Source: CBDCFV01 sp963664625 (GTDB lineage: Bacteria; Chloroflexota; Dehalococcoidia; Lucifugimonadales; UBA3495). From it: a stretch of DNA of 64,000 nucleotides. Every line of letters starts with the position of its first letter. Position 1 is the first letter of the stretch. The translations under genes were made by a program, and so were the position numbers. The stretch lies in contig OY761541.1 in the NCBI GenBank assembly GCA_963664625.1, positions 868,001-932,000 of the forward strand, in the 5' to 3' direction. A model generated the notes under the pieces. That model searched no databases. It was given only the letters and a program-made list of their open reading frames with translations, and had not been told where the DNA came from. Positions 1-8,089 of the stretch are shown here, piece by piece.

Positions 1-486
1 GACCGTTACCACGATGGTCCCGGAAACCCGGTCACCGTTGTCCCGCGCCTCGGGAGCGTTGATGCGAAGCAGTCCCGGCGCGTCGGGAACATCATGCTGC
101 CACCCGCACCAGACGACGGTGTACCCTTCCCGCATCAGGAACCCGTTGCCCGGGTCTGGCGGAGCGTCCGGCGCAACCTCTGGCGCGCTATTGATGTTCC
201 TCAACGCCAACGCCTTCCCCCGGTTGAGCACGTCCAGAAGCAGACGGCGGTTGCCTCGCTCCGGGTTGGTTGGCCGCAGGATGCGGAAGTCCGACGAAAA
301 GGTCACTTGGCCTTGTTCGTCCCTGGGGGCCAGCTTCAGGTCGGCAACGGTCTCGTTGGCTGGATGTTCAGGATCGACCGCGAAATAGACCGTACCATCC
401 AGTTGCTCGTATGACCCCACATCGCCGAACTCCTGCCCTTGGGCAAAGGGTATACGGGACTTGATCTCTATCTTCGTAACGGGCAT
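1..486 (-). CDS. Alpha/beta-hydrolase-domain protein, N-terminal part (runs off left edge)
   Basis: The reverse strand is open from an ATG at 486 to the window edge, giving 162 residues with no stop. A GGAGG lies 8 bases before the ATG. The N-terminus reads MPVTKIEIKSRIPFAQGQEF, followed by a GNRRLLLDVLNRG stretch and GYTVVWCGWQHDVP. From memory, this order matches the N-terminal region of the large alpha/beta hydrolase domain family (Abhydrolase_10 type), whose catalytic residues lie further downstream and are not in this window. The family assignment is therefore by N-terminal resemblance only; substrate unknown. Confidence 0.6.
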   Translation of the reverse strand, partial: MPVTKIEIKSRIPFAQGQEFGDVGSYEQLDGTVYFAVDPEHPANETVADLKLAPRDEQGQVTFSSDFRILRPTNPERGNRRLLLDVLNRGKALALRNINSAPEVAPDAPPDPGNGFLMREGYTVVWCGWQHDVPDAPGLLRINAPEARDNGDRVSGTIVVTV

Positions 487-529
487 CGCTTATCCCTCCG
501 GGACTGAATTGGTGTCTATCGGATAGCGC

Positions 530-1327
530 CTAATAGTGTATCGCCCTGCCCGCTCCGCCTCCGGCGGCTATGGTGTCGCCGTTGATGGCCACCGACTTGG
601 GCGATGCAAGGAAAGCCACGATGTACGCGATTTCCTGGGCCTCTATCATCCTGCCAATGGCGATTCCCTGGGCCATTCTCTTCTCGGCTTCGTCCTCTGT
701 TATCCCTTCTCTTCCGGCCAACTCCGCCACCATGCCCGGCGTCCTTTCGGTGCGGACCAAGCCGGGATGCACCACGGTGACGTTGATTCCCAGCGGCCCC
801 AGTTCGTCGGCCAGGTTTTTGGTCATGGCGGCTACGGCCACGTTCCTGATGCTGCCCACCGCCGAACTGGACTGCCGGGCCGCCAGCCCGCTGATGTTGA
901 TGATCCGGCCCCAGCCCTGCTGCTTCATGTAGGGGGCTACCTCCTTGGCGCAGCGGATGTAGCCCATCACCTTGGTATTCATCTGCTCCCAGAAAAGCTC
1001 CTCGGTAGTCCCGGCCAGGTCGGGCGCGGGCCCGCCTCCGGGACGCGCGGCGTTGTTCACCAATATATCGATCCGGCCCAGTTCAGTGGCCGCTTGGTGT
1101 ACCATGGATTGCACCGCTTCCTCGTTGGTCGTATCCACGGTTATGGGAATTATGCGCCTGCCGGTCTCACCAGACAGTTCACGAGCGGTTTCCTCCAAGG
1201 CTTCCCGCCCCCTGGAGGCGATGACAACGTCTACCCCTTCCTTCGCCAGTTCACGGGTGATGGCCTTGCCGATGCCGCGGCTTCCCCCGGTCACAATGGC
1301 GGTCTTTCCCGTCAGTTCCAAGTCCAT
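530..1327 (-). CDS. SDR-family oxidoreductase with degenerate active-site motif
   Basis: A 265-residue short-chain dehydrogenase. The start is the ATG at 1327, preceded by AGGAGTG; the longer open frame upstream lacks SDR sequence. The cofactor loop TGGSRGIG near residue 12 and the NNA motif (ILVNNAA) are intact, and the inner Ser is present in INISG. The usual YxxxK site is replaced: aligned on the TKNLADELG helix, the Tyr and Lys positions read Gly and Asn (GSIRN). It probably binds NAD(P) but may not catalyse a classical reduction. It is divergent from the beta-helix gene. Confidence 0.85.
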   Translation of the reverse strand: MDLELTGKTAIVTGGSRGIGKAITRELAKEGVDVVIASRGREALEETARELSGETGRRIIPITVDTTNEEAVQSMVHQAATELGRIDILVNNAARPGGGPAPDLAGTTEELFWEQMNTKVMGYIRCAKEVAPYMKQQGWGRIINISGLAARQSSSAVGSIRNVAVAAMTKNLADELGPLGINVTVVHPGLVRTERTPGMVAELAGREGITEDEAEKRMAQGIAIGRMIEAQEIAYIVAFLASPKSVAINGDTIAAGGGAGRAIHY

Positions 1328-1494
1328 GTTTTCACTCCTGTTGATTTGGCTTGAGTCTACCACTATTGACCACAACAGGGAATTTTCAGGCCTCTGCGGC
1401 AAACCGCCCCAAGGGACATGATTATAATGGGCAATGCCGCCGCGACCGGCATTGGTCGTTCTACCTTCCCAAGTTTGATCCGAGGCGTGCCGCC

Positions 1495-2652
1495 ATGACC
1501 CGAGTAACCGTGATTCCCAACCAGTACACCAAGCGCACATTCAACCCGTCCCAATACCGTGGACTTCAGGCAACGCCCCCGCAAGGGACCGTCATCGAAG
1601 TCTGCACAGACGGAGTGACCCTGGACCTGTCGGGCGTGGTGCTTGACGGCGAAGGGACCAGCGGCGTCGGTATCTGGGTCCATGACTGCAACAACGTCAC
1701 AATTGTCAACGGCGTGGTCATTGGCTTTCACTACGGCATCCGCGCCGAAAACGTGACCAACCTCAACATCCAGGGCTGCGTGGTATCTGACAACACCAAC
1801 CCTCTGGATGCCGGGTGGCTCTCCGACACGGAGGCGCCGGTGGAGGAAGGATTTGGCGGCGGTATATATCTATACAACGTTTCGCACAGCGTCATAGAGA
1901 ACAATCAAGTCAACAACAACTTCAACGGCATCAGCTTGGTGCGGTCGGAACACAACGTAATCGGAGGAAACCACGCCTCCTACTGCGGCAACGTTGGGAT
2001 CTACCTGCTGAAGTCCAGCCATAACGAGGTGCTGCACAATCTGGCGGAGCACTGCATCCGCTACACCGACCGTTTCTGGTGCGACACCGCCGACTCCGCT
2101 GGGATTCTCTTGGAGCACGGCTCCGACCACAACCGCATAATAGGCAACAGCCTGCGCTACAGCGGCGACGGGTTCTTCATCCGCGGAGGCAACCGTCCCC
2201 CCTCCAACCACAACTTCATATCCGGCAATGACGCCAGCTTTTCGCCCAACAACGCCTTCGAGGCGGTCTTCTCCGCCCACAACACCTTCGAAAACAACAT
2301 CGCCAACTATTCCAACTATGGCTTCTGGCTGGGCTATTCAATCAACACCACGGTCAGAGGGAACGAGATAAAGGCAAACCGGTATGACGGCATCGCTATC
2401 GAGCACGGGCAGGACAACTGCATCGAAGATAACCATATCGAGGGAAACCACAACGGCATCCGCCTTTGGAGCGGCCTCGCCTTGGAAGGACAGGTTATCC
2501 GGGACTTGCCGCCGCGCAACTACGTAATTTCAGGAAACCGGATTGAAGATTCCCGAGAGTGCGGAATATCGGTGACTGAAGACCACAAAGTTGGTCTTAC
2601 CGAAAACGAATTCCAACGCAACCGGAGGGACTACCTCCGCCGACCGGTCTAG
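1495..2652 (+). CDS. Right-handed parallel beta-helix (NosD-like) repeat protein
   Basis: A 385-residue protein built mainly of PbH1/NosD-type coils: repeated units such as NNVTIVNGVVIGFHYGIRAE, HNVIGGNHASYCGNVGIYLL and HNTFENNIANYSNYGFWLG, with Asn ladders every 22-24 residues. No clear signal peptide is visible from the ATG at 1495; the frame is open further upstream (to 1351), but that part does not look like a beta helix. Related proteins act as carbohydrate-binding or polysaccharide-modifying surfaces. No catalytic residues can be named with confidence, so the function is unknown beyond the fold. Confidence 0.8.
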   Translation: MTRVTVIPNQYTKRTFNPSQYRGLQATPPQGTVIEVCTDGVTLDLSGVVLDGEGTSGVGIWVHDCNNVTIVNGVVIGFHYGIRAENVTNLNIQGCVVSDNTNPLDAGWLSDTEAPVEEGFGGGIYLYNVSHSVIENNQVNNNFNGISLVRSEHNVIGGNHASYCGNVGIYLLKSSHNEVLHNLAEHCIRYTDRFWCDTADSAGILLEHGSDHNRIIGNSLRYSGDGFFIRGGNRPPSNHNFISGNDASFSPNNAFEAVFSAHNTFENNIANYSNYGFWLGYSINTTVRGNEIKANRYDGIAIEHGQDNCIEDNHIEGNHNGIRLWSGLALEGQVIRDLPPRNYVISGNRIEDSRECGISVTEDHKVGLTENEFQRNRRDYLRRPV

Positions 2653-2668
2653 GCGGAATCGCCAACTT

Positions 2669-2827
2669 CTAGGCTGTGGTTGACATTTCCCGTCATTCCT
2701 GCGAAAGCGGGAATCCAGTGAGTTTGAGCGTATCTAACTTCGGGTCGGTTACTCTTATTTGGACCACTGGATTCCGGCTCAAGGCCGGAATGACGGTATG
2801 GTTTTTCAAAATGTCAACACAGCCTAG
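2669..2827. repeat. MITE-like element, copy 1
   Basis: A 159-bp non-coding element with near-perfect terminal inverted repeats: CTAGGCTGTG(G)TTGACATTT at the left and its complement ending in CAGCCTAG at the right. Inside are two hairpin arms of the GTCATTCC...GGAATCCAGT type. A nearly identical second copy lies at 47493-47650. It encodes nothing recognisable. It fills the gap between the beta-helix gene and the convergent binding-protein gene. Confidence 0.85.
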
Positions 2828-2881
2828 CCCTAGATCACGGATGAGACCAATAGATAAGTCCTATATCTTCGACGGCTGTCG

Positions 2882-4855
2882 CTAGTCAATGCGGTAGAGG
2901 TAGCGGGTGTCCCATAGGCCGTAGAGCGTGGCGGTAGCGTTGCCGAACACGTTGCGGACCGCTGCGATCCGTTCAGGGTGAACGGTGTAGATGAGCGGGA
3001 CGTTTTCGGCCACAACCGCTTGGGCCCTGTGGTACAGCGCGACGCGACGCGTCCGGTCCAGTTCCTGGCTGCCCCGGGTGTAGAGGTCGTCGATCTCGGC
3101 TTCCCAATCCGTGGCCGGCGCCGTCTGCTTGGGATGCCACATGTGCAAGTCACCGCTGCTGTGCCACAAGCTGATGCCGGAGTGTGGTTCGGAACCGCCG
3201 GTGAAGCCGATGATGATGGACTCCCAGTCGTAGGTGGAGCTTAGCTGGGAAACCAACCCTCCAAACTCGGCAAACCGGTAGGCCGCCCCGACCCCGATGT
3301 CCTGGAGGCCTCGATGGATGATCGCGCCGACCTTCTGTCGCTCGGTGTTGCCGGTGTTGGTCACCAGGTTGAACGTGATGGGGTTCCCGTTGGAGTCTTC
3401 GCGGACGCCGTCGCCGTCGGTATCCAGCCAGCCCAGACCGTCCAGTATGGAATTGGCCCGGTCAATATTGTACTCGTAGCGGCGGACATTCGGGTTGTGG
3501 AAGTCACCGGTGGCGGGGCTCACCGAAGCCCACTGGGGATAGCCGAGACCGTGCTGGACGTCGTTGATGATAGCGTCTTTATCGATGCTGTGGGCCACGG
3601 CCTGGCGGAATTGCCGGTTGCTGAACCAGTTGAGCTTGTCCGGAGCGAGTAAGGGTTCGCCAGTGTCGGGATTCATTCCCGGGTTCATGTTGAAAACCAG
3701 GAAGTTGGAGCCGAAGGTGGGGCCGCGGCGGTGTATGGTGAAGTTCTCAGCCTGTTGCAGCGGATACAGGTCGCTGTATTCCGCCCCCCGCACGCCGTGC
3801 AAGTCGGCTTGGCTGGCGCGGAAGGCAGCCAACTCGGCAGCCAAGTCGGGAACGATGACCTGGACGATATGGTCCAGATAGGGCAGGGCGTTGCCGGCGG
3901 CGTCCTGGAGCCAGTAGTTGGGGTTGCGGCGCAACACGACGCGTTGCTTGGGCACATAGCTGGCGATGGTGAAGGGGCCGGTGCCTATGACCGTGGTGGG
4001 GTCGGCGTCAATGCCCCAAGTGGCGGCAAACGTGCCGTCGTCCACGCGGGGTTCCAAGATGTGCTTGGGGTAGATCGCGGTTCCCATGGAACGCAGGAAG
4101 GGCGCGAACGGCGTGGGGAGGACGATTTGAACGGTATGGTTATCCAGGGCGGTCACCGTCATTCGCGCTGTCCGCGATCCGCTGCCGGTGTCGTCCCGCA
4201 CCCGGAAAGTGAACGTCGTGCGACTGCTGGCGGGAATGCTGTCATTGTAGATGATCCGATTGAAGGTAAATGCCACGTCATGGGCGGTGAAGGGCGTTCC
4301 GTCGTGCCAGCGAACGTCGTCGCGCAGGTGGAAGGTCCAGGTCAGGCCGTCGTCGGAATGTTCCCAGGACTTGGCCAAGGCCGGCTCCACTCGGTTAGTC
4401 AGCCAAGAGGTCTCGGTGAGACCCTCGAAGAGGTGACCCAGCACGTCCGATGACGAGGCATCGTTTGAGATGGCGAAGTTGAAAGTGAGGGGATCGCCGA
4501 TGGTGGTGTAGGTCAAACTGCCGCCGCGCTTGCCTATGGCATACTCGAACTCAGCGGCGTTTCTCGTTAGCCGGGCGAGGGTGGCGGCCTGGTCGGCGGG
4601 CGCTGGTGTTTGACCGGAAGCAGGAGGGGGTATCGATTCGCCAAGGATATAAGCGACGATCACATTTATGACCTCGCCTTTATCTATGATTCCGTTCCTG
4701 TTCTGGTCCACACAAGTAAGACTACAATTGTTGCTGGCAGTTACAGTCTGTACGGAGAAAAGGCTAATAGCCGCTAGACCCAGGACCGAGCAAGCAATAA
4801 CTATTCCGACAGACGCCAGTATAAAGCCGATCAACCGGCGGTTTCGTTGTCTCAT
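2882..4855 (-). CDS. Secreted ABC transporter substrate-binding protein (SBP family 5) with EF-hand module
   Basis: About 657 residues. A start at 4855 (MRQRN) sits after GGGAGGTCCC; an ATG seven codons upstream (4876) is also possible. An N-terminal hydrophobic signal or anchor (LIGFILASVGIVIACSVLGL) is followed by CVDQNRNGIIDKGE, a calcium-type EF-hand loop like that of dockerins, then a Pro-rich linker. From about residue 110 the protein is a family-5 extracellular solute-binding protein (GGSLTYTTIGDPLTFNFAIS, WTFHLRDDVRWHDGTPF), typical of peptide or nickel uptake. No permease or ATPase genes adjoin it. The EF-hand module is shared with the proteins at 8074 and 44590. Confidence 0.9.
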   Translation of the reverse strand: MRQRNRRLIGFILASVGIVIACSVLGLAAISLFSVQTVTASNNCSLTCVDQNRNGIIDKGEVINVIVAYILGESIPPPASGQTPAPADQAATLARLTRNAAEFEYAIGKRGGSLTYTTIGDPLTFNFAISNDASSSDVLGHLFEGLTETSWLTNRVEPALAKSWEHSDDGLTWTFHLRDDVRWHDGTPFTAHDVAFTFNRIIYNDSIPASSRTTFTFRVRDDTGSGSRTARMTVTALDNHTVQIVLPTPFAPFLRSMGTAIYPKHILEPRVDDGTFAATWGIDADPTTVIGTGPFTIASYVPKQRVVLRRNPNYWLQDAAGNALPYLDHIVQVIVPDLAAELAAFRASQADLHGVRGAEYSDLYPLQQAENFTIHRRGPTFGSNFLVFNMNPGMNPDTGEPLLAPDKLNWFSNRQFRQAVAHSIDKDAIINDVQHGLGYPQWASVSPATGDFHNPNVRRYEYNIDRANSILDGLGWLDTDGDGVREDSNGNPITFNLVTNTGNTERQKVGAIIHRGLQDIGVGAAYRFAEFGGLVSQLSSTYDWESIIIGFTGGSEPHSGISLWHSSGDLHMWHPKQTAPATDWEAEIDDLYTRGSQELDRTRRVALYHRAQAVVAENVPLIYTVHPERIAAVRNVFGNATATLYGLWDTRYLYRID

Positions 4856-4939
4856 GGGACCTCCCTCGATTCGCATTCCTTGTCATTACAATGGCATTCT
4901 GTTATCGGTATGCTTGGTTAGCCCTGGCTTGAACTGTCT

Positions 4940-5812
4940 CTACCTGTCGTCCGGCAATCGGGTGGCGACCGTACCTAGAGAGTGGGGAGGCCACTCTCCG
5001 GTCAGGTAGTCGTACAGGTTGGCGGCGCTGATGCGCATAACCATCGGCGCCAAGCCCTCCTGCTCCACGTCCATCGGGTACCTGTCCGTCAGCTTGGTCA
5101 GGCTGGCGACCGCTTCCTCCTTGCTCATTCCCCGGTCCACCGCGTCCTGCACGTATTCTTTCCACTCCAGGATGAACGCGCCCTGCTCATCCAAGTAACC
5201 CTTGTCGCACACTGCGCCGTGGCCCGGGACGAAAATCTCTTCATCCAGCTTCCGCAGCGACTCCAGCGCCGCCAGCCACAGGTCGGGGTTGGCTTCGTGC
5301 AGCCAAGTCTGGACCTTGTGGAAAATGTTGTCGCTGGTGAAGACCACTCCCTCTTCTTTTACGGACACCGACGCTTGGTAGAGCGTGTGTCCCGGCATGT
5401 GGACCATCTCGAAAGTGTGGTCACCAACGTGCAAGGTCATTGAGTCCTGGAAGGTGATGACCGGCGGGTTGGCCCGGTATCCTTCCAGCAACGCCGGCTC
5501 TTCCGGCCCGAAGGTGCCCACCCTGGCGGCATGGTCGGCCATGTCGGTATTCAGGATGCGAGTCCTGATGCCCTCGTGGGCGATGACCGGAGCGTCGAAG
5601 AAGGCGTTGCCCGTCCAGTGGTCGCCGTGGGGTTCGGTGTTGATGATGTACCGCAACTGCCCGCGCCTATCTATTTCGGCCTTCAGCCACATCGCGGTGC
5701 TGGGCTTGTGCGGAGTGTCTATCAATACGATTCCATCGGACGTGGTAACAAATCCGAAGTCGCAGCCGCGTACCTCGGTCTCTACGAATACGTTGCTCGT
5801 CAATTGCTGCAC
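4940..5812 (-). CDS. MBL-fold metallo-hydrolase
   Basis: About 290 residues. A GTG at 5812 is chosen because GGAGG lies 7 bases before it; a GTG at 5818 is also in frame. The metallo-beta-lactamase fold is shown by NTEPHGDHWTGN (residues ~60-70), MPGHT, SDN and VPGHG. The first metal ligand of the usual HxHxDH motif is Glu here (EPHGDH). The remaining ligands suggest a binuclear or altered metal site. Likely a hydrolase of a small molecule; substrate unknown. It is divergent from the peroxiredoxin gene across a 242-bp gap with no other feature that I can support. Confidence 0.85.
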   Translation of the reverse strand: MQQLTSNVFVETEVRGCDFGFVTTSDGIVLIDTPHKPSTAMWLKAEIDRRGQLRYIINTEPHGDHWTGNAFFDAPVIAHEGIRTRILNTDMADHAARVGTFGPEEPALLEGYRANPPVITFQDSMTLHVGDHTFEMVHMPGHTLYQASVSVKEEGVVFTSDNIFHKVQTWLHEANPDLWLAALESLRKLDEEIFVPGHGAVCDKGYLDEQGAFILEWKEYVQDAVDRGMSKEEAVASLTKLTDRYPMDVEQEGLAPMVMRISAANLYDYLTGEWPPHSLGTVATRLPDDR

Positions 5813-6054
5813 GGTCACACCTCCATTAGCCGGGATACCATTGAGGCTTAAATTGCACCGAGATTACTTCAGGCTTCCACTGGCGTCAATGCGGGGGCGG
5901 GCTACCGATAGTCCGGGAAGCTATGCTGTAACGTCCGGCCAGACCGTCTCATATTGAAGCGGCGTATCTCCACGGTTATTATGGGGGCACTCGAAAGACC
6001 CGTGGTTGCTCCGGCTTCGCATCGGCGCCGGATGCGCCGACGAGGAGATGTTAG

Positions 6055-6543
6055 ATGGGCGAAAAGCTGCAACAAGCAGACCGGTTTCCCGCATTGACGT
6101 TCAAGCTTTTGAGCGGAGACGCGATACAGATGCCGGACGAGGCACCGTCCCGGTACACCGTTCTCCTGTTCTACAGAGGCCATTGGTGACCCTACTGTGC
6201 GCGGCAGTTGGCCGAGTACGAGGCGGCAAAGAGCGAGTTGGAAGAGTTGGGGGTCACGGTCATAGGGGCAAGCGTTGACGACATTGAGCACGCCAAGGAG
6301 ATAGCGGACAAAGGAGTGACCTTCCCGATGGCCTATGGCGTGACCCGCGAAGATTCCGAGGCTTTCGGCGCGTGGTGGTCCGACGACCGGGGCGGGTACA
6401 TCCAGCCCGCGGAGTTCCTGGTAGGCCGGGGCGGCGTGGTGTTGGGGTCGATGTACGCTTCTGGGCCGGTGGGCCGTATGCGCGTGGACGAAGTCATCCG
6501 GCAGATTACCAACCGGGAGCGCCGGCGACAAGAGGGACATTGA
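6055..6543 (+). CDS. Peroxiredoxin-like (AhpC/TSA) protein, candidate selenoprotein
   Basis: Reading from the ATG at 6055 (GAGGAG 7 bases upstream), the frame meets one TGA at 6187-6189 and then stays open to 6543, giving 162 residues. Around the TGA the protein reads LLFYRGHW-U-PYCARQLAEY. Homologues of this thioredoxin-fold family carry HWCPYC, so the TGA replaces the first catalytic Cys (Sec45) and leaves the resolving Cys (C48). The sequence after it is fully conserved in style (VTVIGASVDD, VTFPMAYGV, AEFLVGRGGVV). Candidate hairpins follow the TGA at 6191-6211 and 6211-6227. Likely a Sec-dependent peroxidase or disulfide reductase. A sequencing error or recent pseudogene remains possible. 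Confidence 0.8.
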
Positions 6544-6552
6544 ACCAGGATA

Positions 6553-6650
6553 TTTTACCGCAGAGAGCGCGGAGAACGCAGAGATTTCTTTGTGTTCGTT
6601 AGTCCCACAAGATAAACTCTGCGACCTTTGCGCTCTCTACGGTGACAAAA
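6553..6650. repeat. Inverted-repeat element (GCAGAG type)
   Basis: A 98-bp near-palindrome: TTTTACCGCAGAGAGCGCGG at the left is answered by CTCTCTACGGTGACAAAA at the right, with an inner GCAGAG/CTCTGC pair. Non-coding; it lies between the peroxiredoxin and the DinB-like gene. No transposase accompanies it. Confidence 0.7.
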
Positions 6651-6663
6651 GCGGGCTGAAATT

Positions 6664-7476
6664 ATGAGCAACCAGGAACTCGTCGACAAAATGGAAGCCG
6701 TCTGGCGTTCCATTACCGACCTTTGCGGGGACTTCACCGAAGAGCAGTGGAAGACGCCCACCGACTGCCCCGGATGGTCGGTGCAGGACCAGTTGTCCCA
6801 CTTGGTGGGGTCGGAGACCCGTTTGCTGGGCGTTCCGCTGCCCGCTTATATGCCCCAGGACGTCAGTCATGTCAAGAACGAAACGGGCCAGAGCAACGAA
6901 GTACTGGTGGACTGGCGCAGGCCCAAAACCGGCGCGCAAGTCCTGGCGGAGTTCCGTGAAATGACCGGACGGCGCCTGGGTATACTGCGGAGCATGAGCG
7001 ACGACGATTTCGCGGCGGAGACCGACACGCCCATCGGGCGGGCGCCGGTTAGCGAACAGATCGCCATACGGATTTTCGATGCCTGGGTGCACGAGCAGGA
7101 CATCCGCCGCGCCCTGGGGCGTCCGGGGGCCTTGGACGGTCCGGTAGCCGAGCATTCGATGGGGCGCATGGCTATGGCCATGCCCTACATAGTGGGCAGA
7201 AGAGTCCAACCACCCGACGGTTCCACAATGGTGTTGGACGTCACCGGCGCAGCGGGACGGCGTATGGCTATCGGCATGGCGGACAGGAGGGCCGCTTTTC
7301 TCGACGAAGTCCCGGCCTCTCCAACCGCAACAATCACCATGACCTTCGAGACCTACGCCTGCTTGGCCTGCGGTCGCTGGGAATCGGCCCAAGTCTTGGA
7401 AACGGAACGCGTTCAGATCGAGGGCGACCAGAGCATCGGCAGAACATTCGTAGAGCAACTGAATTTCATGATTTGA
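6664..7476 (+). CDS. Maleylpyruvate isomerase / DinB-like family protein
   Basis: A 270-residue protein with the MDMPI N-terminal architecture: a helical-bundle start (LVDKMEAVWRSITDLCGDFT), the conserved CPGWSVQDQLSHLVG around residue 37, and IRIFDAWVHEQDIRRALGRPG near residue 135. His residues in HL and WVHEQD match the metal-binding triad of the DinB superfamily. The C-terminal 90 residues resemble the small beta-rich domain found in mycothiol-dependent members. Members use a low-molecular-weight thiol for isomerisation or conjugation; the thiol used here is unknown. Confidence 0.8.
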   Translation: MSNQELVDKMEAVWRSITDLCGDFTEEQWKTPTDCPGWSVQDQLSHLVGSETRLLGVPLPAYMPQDVSHVKNETGQSNEVLVDWRRPKTGAQVLAEFREMTGRRLGILRSMSDDDFAAETDTPIGRAPVSEQIAIRIFDAWVHEQDIRRALGRPGALDGPVAEHSMGRMAMAMPYIVGRRVQPPDGSTMVLDVTGAAGRRMAIGMADRRAAFLDEVPASPTATITMTFETYACLACGRWESAQVLETERVQIEGDQSIGRTFVEQLNFMI

Positions 7477-7497
7477 TCCGGCAACAGTACTCATCCC

Positions 7498-7522
7498 GTC
7501 ATTCCCGCGCAGGCGGGAATCC
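7498..7522. repeat. Short REP-like hairpin (GTCATTCCCGC type)
   Basis: A single 25-bp hairpin unit with the same core that occurs in the elements at 2669, 28430, 31751, 47493 and 58850. It lies just downstream of the DinB-like gene. No partner arm is visible before the IS remnant. Confidence 0.6.
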
Positions 7523-7587
7523 AAGGGCTTCAGCCACCGAAGGGGTAGACCGCCAACAGAATTATCGGGGTTTTGAGATAATCTCTT

Positions 7588-8089
7588 TATAGCGTGTCGT
7601 CAAAACTATGAGAGGATGGTAGCTTGTTGGAAGCAGGGAGAGTGTAGAAGGTGTGGAGTATGGTGGCAGTACACCGGCGCCACGATATGACCGATGATGT
7701 TTGGGAACGACTGAAGCTACATTTGCCAGGAGGAGAGGGCAGAAGGGGCCGACCGGCCCACGACAACCGGCAGTTTATCGACGCCGTGTCCTGGATTCTG
7801 CGCACTGGCGCTCCTTGGCGGGATTTGCCCCCGGACTAATGAAATCATAGCTGCGGCCACGGAGTTGGGTATGGACCCGGTGATATCGCCCAAGAGCAAC
7901 CGTAAGGAAAAGCGGGACTATGACCGGGCGCTGTACAAGTTGCGGCACTTGGTGGAGAATGGGTTCTTGGAGTTCAAGCAGTGGCGCGGGATAGCAACCC
8001 GTTATGCTAAGATGCCAGCGTCATACTTGGCTGCCTGTCAACTCCGGGCAGTGATGATCTGGAGCAAACTATTTTGACGACACCCTATA
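7588..8089 (+). mobile_element. IS5-family insertion sequence, internally deleted
   Basis: About 500 bp bounded by inverted repeats TATAGCGTGTCGTCAAAA (left) and, on the opposite strand at the right, TATAGGGTGTCGTCAAAA. It contains the two ends of one transposase gene but lacks the middle. The right end touches the start of the Cache-domain gene. Non-autonomous: most of the catalytic domain is gone. Confidence 0.85.
7651..8077 (+). pseudogene. IS5-family transposase, remnant with central deletion
   Basis: The first part (7651-7839) encodes the typical N-terminus, TDDVWERLKLHLPG, GRPAHDNRQFIDAVSWIL and RTGAPWRDLPPD, ending in a stop. The second part is open from about 7840 in another frame and gives LGMDPVISPKSNRKEKRDYD, LYKLRHLVENGFLEFKQWRG and IATRYAK, the usual C-terminus with the final catalytic Glu region. 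A normal transposase would have roughly 120 more residues between them, with the first two catalytic Asp residues. Deletion plus frameshift means it is inactive. Confidence 0.85.

Noticed and set aside
14..464. Forward-strand frames at the left edge
   Set aside because: The reverse strand codes a recognisable hydrolase N-terminus with a good start; the forward frames overlap each other and show no motif.
1328..1540. Longer N-terminal extension of the SDR at 530
   Set aside because: The added 71 codons have no family similarity, and the ATG at 1327 has a good ribosome-binding site.
2669..2827. CRISPR array made of GTCATTCC hairpins
   Set aside because: The units are inverted arms bounded by terminal inverted repeats, not regularly spaced direct repeats.
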